From Acidimicrobiaceae bacterium (GTDB taxonomy: Bacteria > Actinomycetota > Acidimicrobiia > Acidimicrobiales > RAAP-2), in contig PMFY01000130.1 in NCBI GenBank assembly GCA_003157945.1, positions 4,833 to 10,347 of the forward strand: a stretch of DNA of 5,515 nucleotides. Reading direction: 5' to 3'. This document shows, piece after piece, positions 1-4,499 of this stretch (within the stretch, counting starts at the first letter, position 1; each line of letters begins with the position of its first letter). A program made the translations under genes and the position numbers. The notes beneath the pieces were generated by a model. It searched no databases, was not told the DNA's origin, and saw only the letters and a program-made list of their open reading frames with translations.

Positions 1-224
1 AGGGCGTCGCCACCGCCGCAGTCGAAGAAGAAGTGCTGGCCCATGCCGGCGGGCAGGTCGATGGTCTTGATCAGGGGGAGCCCGAGCACGTTGGTGTAGA
101 AGTCCACGGTCCGGGCCATGTCCCGGCACACCAGGGCCAGGTGGTTGATGCCCCGGAACTCGAAGCCGGCGTCCCCGACGCCGGTCGGGCGGACGGGGTC
201 CGTGTCGGTGTGGTCAGTAGCCAT
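1..224 (-). CDS. VOC-family (glyoxalase/dioxygenase fold) protein, 3' part missing
   Basis: This is the N-terminal 74 residues of a vicinal-oxygen-chelate protein; the rest lies beyond the left edge. After a loose 20-residue leader comes GINHLALVCRDMARTVDFYT, the first beta-strand and helix typical of the fold, followed by VLGLPLI. His28 in the first strand is at the position of a usual metal ligand, and His64 in QHFFFDCGGGDA is a plausible further active-site residue. The ATG at 224-222 is chosen because GAGGAG (231-236, minus strand) lies about 6 bases upstream. VOC proteins use a metal for isomerisation, ring cleavage, glyoxalase or thiol-transfer chemistry; the visible part does not say which. 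It is the last visible gene of the minus-strand block, 124 bases after the kinase, so co-transcription is possible but less certain than for the other three. Fold assignment is firm; the reaction is unknown. Confidence 0.85.
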   Translation of the reverse strand, partial: MATDHTDTDPVRPTGVGDAGFEFRGINHLALVCRDMARTVDFYTNVLGLPLIKTIDLPAGMGQHFFFDCGGGDA

Positions 225-313
225 GGGATGCTCCTCGCGACGTCTCCCCGTACCCGGCGGCCGTCGTCCGCAGGGCCGGTCCGCGCCTCCCACCGTACCG
301 CCGGGTGTGGCCG

Positions 314-341
314 GGTGCCGGGGGCACCGCCGCGCCGGCGG
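314..341 (-). other. Two overlapping GC hairpins just after the kinase stop
   Basis: In the 124-base gap between the kinase stop (349) and the VOC start (224) there are two perfect 6-bp stems with 3-base loops: 327-332 pairs with 336-341, and 314-319 pairs with 323-328. They share bases 327-328, so only one can form fully at a time. The first lies 8 bases past the kinase stop codon. No T-run follows on the minus strand, so this is not a classical intrinsic terminator. It could be a weak terminator, a 3' stabilising hairpin or chance in GC-rich DNA. The rest of the gap shows only the VOC ribosome-binding site and a weak TACGGT (-10-like) at 297-292. Confidence 0.3.
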
Positions 342-348
342 GGTGGTC

Positions 349-1458
349 TCAGGCGTCGAGGTCGGCCAGGGCGTCGAGGTCGATGGCCTGCTGGGCGTGA
401 CGGCGGGTGTTGGTGAGGAACATCTCGTCCCCGCGCGGCGTCTGCTTGACCATCATCGACGCCCCCACCGCCATCATCAAGCCGCCGAAGCACTCACGCC
501 GGTAGTCGGCCCGCAGCTCGTCGAGCGGGTAGCCGGTGACACCGTGCTCGCCCAGTGCCTCGTGGTACCCGGCCAGCAGCTCGTCGACGTGGGCCCGGCG
601 CACCTCCGGCTCGAGACTGCCGCCGACGAAGTAGGCCAGGTCGTAGGCCCCGCAGCCCCAGCCGATCGTCTGGTAGTCGACCACCACCGGGGCCGGGTCA
701 CCGGGGGTGAAGAGCATGTTGTCCAGGCGGAAGTCGGCGTGCACCACCGTGCGCGGCCCGTGCGGGCGGGCCATCCACCCGCCCAGCCGGGGGAGGAAGT
801 CCTCCAGGAGGGCCACGTGGGCGGGCGCCAGGCGGTCGCCGTAGCGGTCGAGGAAGCCCGGGAACACGCCGGTCACGATGGAGGCGGTGAACGCGTCGCT
901 GTCCGGGGTGGCGCGGTTGACCCAGGGGCTGGCGGCCAGGTCGGGAGCCTCCCAGCACGGTCCGTGCAGGCCGGCCATCTGGCGGACGGCCGCGGCCGCG
1001 GTGGTGGCGTCACAGCCGGCCAGCTCGTCGCCCTGGCTGGCGCCCACCACGTCCTCGAGCAGGAGCGTGAACCATGCCTCCTCGGCGTCGACGGCGGCGT
1101 ACAGCAGTCGGGGGTGACGCACCGCCACCCGGGGGGCGACCTCGGCGTAGAAGCGCACCTCGACCTCGTAGGCCCGCATGATGCGCCCGGTGGCGTGGCT
1201 CTGCGCGTCACCGGAGGTGAACTTGCCGACCACCGTGGCCGGCCCCGCGCCGGCCGGCGCATAGGTGAGGGCGAACCGCACGGTGTCCGCCATCTGACCG
1301 GTGCCCACCGGCGTCGGCACGACCTCCACGACCCGGCCGCCCCCGGTCAGGAGGCCTCGCTCGGCCAGGACGGCGGTGAGCCAGGCGGCGTCCACCTCGG
1401 CCGGCGTCCGGCGCACGTCCGTCGGTCCCCCCGCAGCCGGCGGGGTGCGGGTGCTCAT
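349..1458 (-). CDS. APH/ecdysteroid-kinase-like phosphotransferase
   Basis: This 369-residue protein has the aminoglycoside-phosphotransferase/EcKinase fold, which transfers phosphate from ATP to a small hydroxylated molecule in the cytoplasm. The visible kinase signature is complete: Lys79 in VVGKF for ATP binding, a Glu in the following helix (YEVEVRFY, 97-104), a hinge at LLLEDVVGASQGDEL (132-146), the catalytic loop VVHADFRLDNMLF (238-250) with the H-x-D-x4-N pattern (His240, Asp242, Asn247), and the metal-binding Asp261 in VVVDYQTIGWG. The C-terminal helices (from about 280) would carry the acceptor site. Relatives in actinobacteria are often labelled aminoglycoside phosphotransferases but sit beside catabolic genes, so resistance should not be assumed. 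The ATG at 1458 has no strong ribosome-binding site. An in-frame TTG at 1506, one base past the upstream stop, would add 16 Arg/Pro/Ala-rich residues and is the main alternative, fitting translational coupling. Family is firm; the substrate is unknown. Confidence 0.85.
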   Translation of the reverse strand: MSTRTPPAAGGPTDVRRTPAEVDAAWLTAVLAERGLLTGGGRVVEVVPTPVGTGQMADTVRFALTYAPAGAGPATVVGKFTSGDAQSHATGRIMRAYEVEVRFYAEVAPRVAVRHPRLLYAAVDAEEAWFTLLLEDVVGASQGDELAGCDATTAAAAVRQMAGLHGPCWEAPDLAASPWVNRATPDSDAFTASIVTGVFPGFLDRYGDRLAPAHVALLEDFLPRLGGWMARPHGPRTVVHADFRLDNMLFTPGDPAPVVVDYQTIGWGCGAYDLAYFVGGSLEPEVRRAHVDELLAGYHEALGEHGVTGYPLDELRADYRRECFGGLMMAVGASMMVKQTPRGDEMFLTNTRRHAQQAIDLDALADLDA

Positions 1459-1507
1459 GGTCGCCGGGCGTGCCGGCCGGTCGTCTGGTGCGGGGCCACG
1501 CCGCAAG

Positions 1508-2446
1508 CTACCCCGCCGACCGCTGCGGTGGCCCGTGTCCGCTCCGGCGCCGGTCGAGGTCCTCCGACGCGTCGGCGAGGAGCTGCTGCAGGTGGAGCCC
1601 GTGTCGCACGTCGAGGGGATGGGGGGTCCGGGACCGGGCCGTGGTCACGAACTCGTCGATCAACGGACCCGCGGCGGATCCCGAGACGCCCACCGTGCCG
1701 ACGTCGAGGACCCCGTCGGCCGTGTAGACCTCCACACCGGCGCGGGCGGGATCGAGCCGGCTGTAGGCGGTCAGTGACACCTCGCTCGTCGTGCCGCCCT
1801 CGTGGTCGAGGAGGAGTCCGATCCACCGGTGGGCGTCACCGCCGGCCCGGATCCCGACCACCGGGCCGAGGGCGGCCTCGAGCAGGTCGATCACGTGGGG
1901 GCCGAGGTCGAGGAGCGGGCCTCGGTCGAGTCGCCAGGGGGTGGCGAACGGACCGCCGAGCAGGCCACCGGTCAGGAACCACCCCCGCCCGCCGATCGGC
2001 CGGGTGCCGGCGACGGCCTCGAGCAGCGACCGGACCGCCGGCGCGTAGCGCCACGTCAGCACCATCTGGGTCGGGACCCCGGTCTCCCGGACGACCTGGG
2101 CGAGGTGCCCGGCCGCGGCCAGGTCGAGGGCCAGGGGCTTCTCCAGCAGCAGGGCCTTGCCGGCCCGGGCCGCCCGGCAGGCGAGTTCGGCCTGGACGTC
2201 GGGCGGCACGGCGAAGACCACCGCCTCGACCTCGTCGAGGAACCGGTCGAAGGAGTCGTGGGCCACCGCCCCGTTCGGCCCGGCCAACCCGGCGGCGGCG
2301 TCCAGCCGGCGGGCCCACACCGCGGTCAGCTCGGTGGTCGGGTTCGCCGCCACCATCGGCGCGTGGAACAGGTGCGCCCACGGACCGGCGCCCACCACCC
2401 CGATCCGGAGGGGAGCCACGCCGGCCTCGGGCGCGTCGGGTGTCAC
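1508..2446 (-). CDS. Gfo/Idh/MocA-family NAD(P)-dependent oxidoreductase
   Basis: This 312-residue dehydrogenase belongs to a family that mostly oxidises or reduces sugars, cyclitols and similar polyols, though some members act on other compounds. The N-terminal Rossmann domain (about 13-130) begins LRIGVVGAGPWA with the dinucleotide-binding glycines, and the family's EKP motif is at 102-104, Lys103 being the expected catalytic lysine. The C-terminal domain carries GPLLDLGPHVIDLLEA (176-191), matching the family D-x-G-x-H-x2-D pattern with Asp180, His184 and Asp187. Arg46 and Arg47 after the second strand could favour NADP, a weak inference. It starts at GTG 2446-2444, which overlaps the TGA of the upstream SDR by 4 bases (GTGA), a typical coupling arrangement; a second GTG at 2419 would remove only nine non-conserved residues. 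It is slightly short for the family but shows no break. The C-terminal tail from about 296 is Arg/Gly-rich and probably disordered. Confidence 0.9.
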   Translation of the reverse strand: MTPDAPEAGVAPLRIGVVGAGPWAHLFHAPMVAANPTTELTAVWARRLDAAAGLAGPNGAVAHDSFDRFLDEVEAVVFAVPPDVQAELACRAARAGKALLLEKPLALDLAAAGHLAQVVRETGVPTQMVLTWRYAPAVRSLLEAVAGTRPIGGRGWFLTGGLLGGPFATPWRLDRGPLLDLGPHVIDLLEAALGPVVGIRAGGDAHRWIGLLLDHEGGTTSEVSLTAYSRLDPARAGVEVYTADGVLDVGTVGVSGSAAGPLIDEFVTTARSRTPHPLDVRHGLHLQQLLADASEDLDRRRSGHGPPQRSAG

Positions 2447-3267
2447 CCGGTGCCGACCAGGCGGGGGGCGATGGTGAGTCCGCCGTCCACCCGGAGCACC
2501 TGTCCGCTGACGAATCCGGCGTGGTCCGAGAGGAGGAAGCCCACCACCCGGGCGATGTCCTCCGGCGTGCCCAGCCGGCCGAGCGGGTTCTGCTCCGCCA
2601 GGCGGGCCCGGCCGGCCTCGGGGACGCCCCGGGCGGCGGTGTCGGTCAGGATGAAGCCGGGCGCCACGGCGTTGCAGCGGATCCCGTCGCGGCCGTAGCG
2701 GGCGGCGACGTGGCGGGTGAGCTGTTCGACGGCCGCCTTGGAGACGCCGTAGGCGACCCTGCGGTGCTCACCGATCGACGCCGAACCGGAGGAGATCAAC
2801 ACGATGGCTCCGCCTCCGCGGGCGCGCATCAGCGGCAGGACGGCCCGGACCAGCAGGAGGCCGCCGGTGGCGTTGGTGGTCAGGACCCGCTCCCACGTGG
2901 CCAGGTCGACGTCCTCGGCTCCGAGGTCGGTCCGGAAGTCGGTCCAGGCGGCGTTGTGGTCCAGGAGGTCGACACCACCGAACCGTCGGGTCGTGGCCTC
3001 GACCGCGTCGGTCACGGCCGCGGGGTCGGACACGTCGCAGGTGAGCCCCAGGGCCTCGTGGCCGCCCGCCACCAGTTCCTCGGCGACAGCCCGGGCCGCG
3101 TCCCCGTCCTTGTCGGTGACCGCGACCCGCGCCCCGAGCCGACACAGGTGACGGGCGGTCGCTCCGCCGATGCCACGGCCCGCCCCGGACACCAGTGCGA
3201 CACGGCCGTCGAGCCGACCCGTGACCCCGTCCACCGCGTCCGTGGAGGGGGGCGTCGGATCCGTCAT
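2443..3267 (-). CDS. Short-chain dehydrogenase/reductase (classical SDR)
   Basis: This 274-residue classical SDR would interconvert an alcohol and a ketone using a nicotinamide cofactor. The cofactor motif is SGAGRGIGG (27-35), with Ser in place of the usual Thr. Asp52 at the end of the second strand (VAVTDKDG) points to NAD(H) rather than NADP(H), and Asp78 in CDVSD binds adenine. The catalytic tetrad is complete: Asn132, Ser160, Tyr173 and Lys177 (YGVSK). The PG motif (203-204) and C-terminal VDGGLTI (260-266) are normal. One oddity is DHNAAW (103-108) where the family usually has NNAG. The first 20 residues are a polar leader before the fold. ATG 3267 is the only sensible start; no real Shine-Dalgarno precedes it. 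It is the first gene of the minus-strand operon and overlaps the Gfo/Idh start. A substrate such as a steroid, terpene, sugar or cyclic alcohol cannot be chosen from sequence alone. Confidence 0.93.
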   Translation of the reverse strand: MTDPTPPSTDAVDGVTGRLDGRVALVSGAGRGIGGATARHLCRLGARVAVTDKDGDAARAVAEELVAGGHEALGLTCDVSDPAAVTDAVEATTRRFGGVDLLDHNAAWTDFRTDLGAEDVDLATWERVLTTNATGGLLLVRAVLPLMRARGGGAIVLISSGSASIGEHRRVAYGVSKAAVEQLTRHVAARYGRDGIRCNAVAPGFILTDTAARGVPEAGRARLAEQNPLGRLGTPEDIARVVGFLLSDHAGFVSGQVLRVDGGLTIAPRLVGTG

Positions 3268-3273
3268 GCCTGC

Positions 3274-3279
3274 ACGGTA
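3274..3279 (-). promoter_or_regulatory. Possible -10 element (TACCGT) for a leaderless SDR transcript
   Basis: On the minus strand TACCGT lies 6 bases before the SDR ATG. It fits the TANNNT -10 pattern of actinobacterial promoters, and the distance would place the transcript start at or next to the A of the start codon. This agrees with the absence of a usable ribosome-binding site (only AGG almost touching the ATG). No convincing -35 is seen 17 bases upstream. A six-base degenerate match is weak evidence. Confidence 0.2.
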
Positions 3280-3303
3280 GTCAATCGGCCCCGGACGCGA
3301 GCG

Positions 3304-3352
3304 AGCGCCCGTCCCACACGTCGGCGGGGACCGGGCGCTGCTCTTCTTGTTC
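3304..3352 (+). terminator. Stem-loop with T-rich tail, terminator-like on plus strand
   Basis: Bases 3304-3310 pair with 3333-3339 (AGCGCCC/GGGCGCT), and 3311-3315 pair with 3327-3331 (GTCCC/GGGAC), giving a 12-bp stem with one bulged C (3332) and an 11-base loop. On the plus strand the stem runs into GCTCTTCTTGTTCT, which is T-rich though interrupted, as in an imperfect intrinsic terminator. Its orientation is odd: no plus-strand gene lies upstream, only the antisense of the SDR operon. It could end antisense transcription or a small RNA, or instead be a DNA dyad acting as a regulator site or a structure in the SDR leader. Confidence 0.4.
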
Positions 3353-3387
3353 TCCGGAAGGGCGGTCGGGGGGTATGGCTACCGGAT

Positions 3388-3400
3388 GGAGTTGTTCTCC
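3388..3400. promoter_or_regulatory. Small palindrome overlapping a repeated 9-mer, possible operator
   Basis: GGAG, TTGTT spacer, CTCC forms an inverted repeat, and its right part TTGTTCTCC recurs exactly at 3347-3355, 45 bases away. GTTGT (3391-3395) and ACAAC (3408-3412) form a second overlapping inverted repeat. Spaced copies in a divergent promoter region could be regulator sites, but the arms are only 4 to 5 bp and chance is a real possibility. Confidence 0.2.
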
Positions 3401-3452
3401 TGCCGTGACAACGCGCTCACGTCGAGCTGCTTGCCTCGTGGCTTCCCGGGCC

Positions 3453-3470
3453 GACGGGTGACCTCCCGTC
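3453..3470. other. Perfect 6-bp hairpin (GACGGG/CCCGTC)
   Basis: GACGGG at 3453-3458 pairs with CCCGTC at 3465-3470 around the 6-base loop TGACCT. It lies 12 bases from the next hairpin and downstream (minus-strand sense) of the nine-codon ORF. No T-run follows on either strand, so it is not an intrinsic terminator. Confidence 0.3.
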
Positions 3471-3482
3471 CGCTCCCGTACC

Positions 3483-3501
3483 GCCCGTTCTCAGAGCGGG
3501 C
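3483..3501. other. Hairpin at the end of the nine-codon minus-strand ORF
   Basis: On the plus strand GCCCGTT (3483-3489) pairs with AGCGGGC (3495-3501 region) through 7 bp including one G-T pair, with a 5-base loop. On the minus strand the same bases form a 5-bp GCCCG/CGGGC stem plus a mismatch. On that strand the stem includes the last sense codons and the loop includes the stop of the small ORF, so ribosomes finishing the ORF would cover the structure. Confidence 0.3.
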
Positions 3502-3520
3502 AACCTGTGCGTATTCGCAT
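3491..3520 (-). CDS. Candidate nine-residue peptide MRIRTGCPL (leader-like)
   Basis: On the minus strand AAGGAGG (3532-3526) is followed after 5 bases by ATG (3520-3518), eight more codons and TGA, encoding MRIRTGCPL. This is the best ribosome-binding site in the window apart from the one at 3693. The peptide has one Cys and two Arg codons. The start codon falls in a small stem (TGCG/CGCA, 3508-3519) and the stop in the 3483-3501 hairpin. It lies 223 bases upstream of the SDR in the same direction, so it could be translated in a long operon leader and act as an attenuator peptide. Against this, no intrinsic terminator follows on that strand, the SDR may have its own leaderless promoter, and the peptide matches no leader family I know. 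Confidence 0.25.
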   Translation of the reverse strand: MRIRTGCPL

Positions 3521-3692
3521 CGGCGCCTCCTTCGGGCTCCTGGCGGAACCTCTACGAGGAGTGTACGGCCGGGCGTCCCCCGGAACGAGAGGCCAAGGTC
3601 CCGGTTCCGCGGGGGCGGAGCCGTCCCCGGATCCACCCGGGGGACCGCGCCGGTACCGTGGCCCGGAGGTGACGTCGTCGCCGATGAACGCC

Positions 3693-3698
3693 AGGAGG
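3693..3698 (+). promoter_or_regulatory. Strong ribosome-binding site fixing the isomerase-homologue start
   Basis: AGGAGG lies 6 bases before ATG 3705. It decides that start over the in-frame ATG at 3684 and GTG at 3507, the latter of which would add 66 low-complexity Gly/Pro/Arg residues. Confidence 0.85.
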
Positions 3699-3704
3699 CC
3701 ATCC

Positions 3705-4460
3705 ATGCCCGAACCACTCGCCGCGCTCCACGCTTCGGTCGACCGACTGGCCGGCGTGGTCGGCACGCTCGATCCGACACGGTTGACCGGGCCCGCGTAC
3801 CCGACGGAGTGGACGATCGCCGACACGCTCTCCCACATCGGCTCCGGCGCGGTCATCTTCCTCCGGCTCGTCGACGACTCGCTCGCCGGCGCCGAGACGC
3901 CCGGCGACGCCTTCCCGGCGGTGTGGGACGAGTGGAACGCGAAGGCACCCGACCGGCAAGCGGCCGACGCGCTCGGCGCCGACCGGGCCCTGCTCGACCG
4001 GCTCGAGGGACTGGGTGCCGACGAACGGGCGCGCTTCCGGACGACCCTCGGGCCGATGGACGTCGACTTCGACGCGATGGTGGCACTGCGGCTCAATGAG
4101 CACGCCCTCCATACGTGGGACGTCGAGGTGGCCCTCGACCCCTCGGCCACCGTCGGCCCCGAGGCCACGGCGTGCGTGATCGACGGACTCGAGCGGTTCG
4201 CCGGCTTCACGGCCCGGCCGACGGGGACGGAGCGCACGGTCCACCTCGTCACCACCGATCCCCGGCGTGGGGTCACGATCGGGCTCGGGGCCGACTCCGT
4301 GACCTTCGCCTACGGCGATCCGGTGGACGTCCCCGACGTCGTCCTGCCGGCGGAAGCCTGTATCCGCCTCGTCTACGGTCGGCTCGACGCCGGGCACGCG
4401 GATGGTGTCGTCGAGAGCCCCGTGCTGGACGAGCTGCGGCGGGCCTTCCCCGGCGCGTAG
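3705..4460 (+). CDS. Maleylpyruvate isomerase-family, mycothiol-dependent DinB-fold protein
   Basis: This 251-residue protein has a DinB-like four-helix domain (about 1-145) and a C-terminal MDMPI/SCP2-like domain (about 150-251). The metal triad of mycothiol-dependent maleylpyruvate isomerase is visible: His44 in TLSHIGSG, and Glu132 with His136 in NEHALHTWDVEVAL (E-x3-H). WTIADTLSHI is the typical helix-2 signature, and the W-D-V after the second His is also characteristic. Family members bind a divalent metal and use mycothiol as thiol cofactor in isomerisation or transfer reactions, but most are uncharacterised, so true maleylpyruvate isomerase activity should not be assumed. No gentisate-pathway gene (dioxygenase or fumarylpyruvate hydrolase) is in view to support it. 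It stands alone on the plus strand, divergent from the SDR operon and converging on the GGDEF-EAL gene 20 bases away. It is full length with no disruption. Confidence 0.88.
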   Translation: MPEPLAALHASVDRLAGVVGTLDPTRLTGPAYPTEWTIADTLSHIGSGAVIFLRLVDDSLAGAETPGDAFPAVWDEWNAKAPDRQAADALGADRALLDRLEGLGADERARFRTTLGPMDVDFDAMVALRLNEHALHTWDVEVALDPSATVGPEATACVIDGLERFAGFTARPTGTERTVHLVTTDPRRGVTIGLGADSVTFAYGDPVDVPDVVLPAEACIRLVYGRLDAGHADGVVESPVLDELRRAFPGA

Positions 4461-4464
4461 CGGA

Positions 4465-4499
4465 CCGCCCGCCGGTGGGTTCAGCCCCGGCCGGGGCGG
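4465..4499. terminator. GC-rich hairpin between convergent genes, possible shared terminator
   Basis: CCGCCCGCCGG (4465-4475) can fold back on CCGGCCGGGGCGG (4487-4499) with a small bulge around an 11-base loop. A competing perfect 14-base palindrome, GCCCCGGCCGGGGC, occupies 4484-4497 inside the last codons of the GGDEF-EAL gene. The convergent stops at 4460 and 4481 make a shared terminator plausible. No T-run follows in either direction, so this would be a non-canonical, hairpin-only terminator. Confidence 0.35.

Larger units (their letters stand above)
3268..3704. other. Divergent intergenic region, 437 bases, structured
   Basis: This gap separates the minus-strand SDR operon from the plus-strand isomerase homologue, so it should contain promoters for both. 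I found no protein of recognisable family in it. It holds a bulged stem-loop with a T-rich tail (3304-3352), the 9-mer TTGTTCTCC twice (3347-3355 and 3392-3400), a small palindrome (3388-3400), hairpins at 3453-3470 and 3483-3501, a nine-codon minus-strand ORF with strong ribosome-binding site (3491-3520), and a 6-bp stem at 3623-3628/3640-3645. A TACCGT at 3654-3659 could be a -10 for the plus-strand gene, without a good -35. I looked for a tRNA T-loop and for the conserved cores of TPP, cobalamin, SAM and ydaO riboswitches and saw none. Confidence 0.6.

Noticed and set aside
353..382. Direct repeat GCGTCGAGGTCG at 353-364 and 371-382
   Set aside because: It is in frame and encodes the Leu/Asp/Ala-rich C-terminus of the kinase (LDALADLDA). 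It looks like a helix repeat with biased codons, not a mobile or regulatory element.
118..3408. A 1096-codon open frame on the plus strand across the whole left block
   Set aside because: It is antisense to four genes with complete family motifs. Its translation is Arg/Gly/Pro/Val-rich low complexity with no domain, as expected from GC-rich codon bias on the opposite strand.
3507..3704. N-terminal extension of the isomerase homologue from a GTG at 3507
   Set aside because: The added 66 residues are low-complexity Gly/Pro/Arg, and the AGGAGG 6 bases before ATG 3705 clearly marks the real start.
3268..3704. tRNA or known riboswitch in the divergent region
   Set aside because: No GGTTCGAATCC-like T-loop, acceptor stem or conserved riboswitch core could be found on either strand. 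CTGAG and GGGTGACC fragments are isolated and not in the right arrangement for a TPP element.
3491..4276. Long minus-strand frame ending in the same codons as the nine-codon ORF
   Set aside because: Most of it is antisense to the isomerase homologue and is Ser/Arg/Ala-rich without motifs. Only the final nine codons, which have their own ribosome-binding site, were kept as a candidate.
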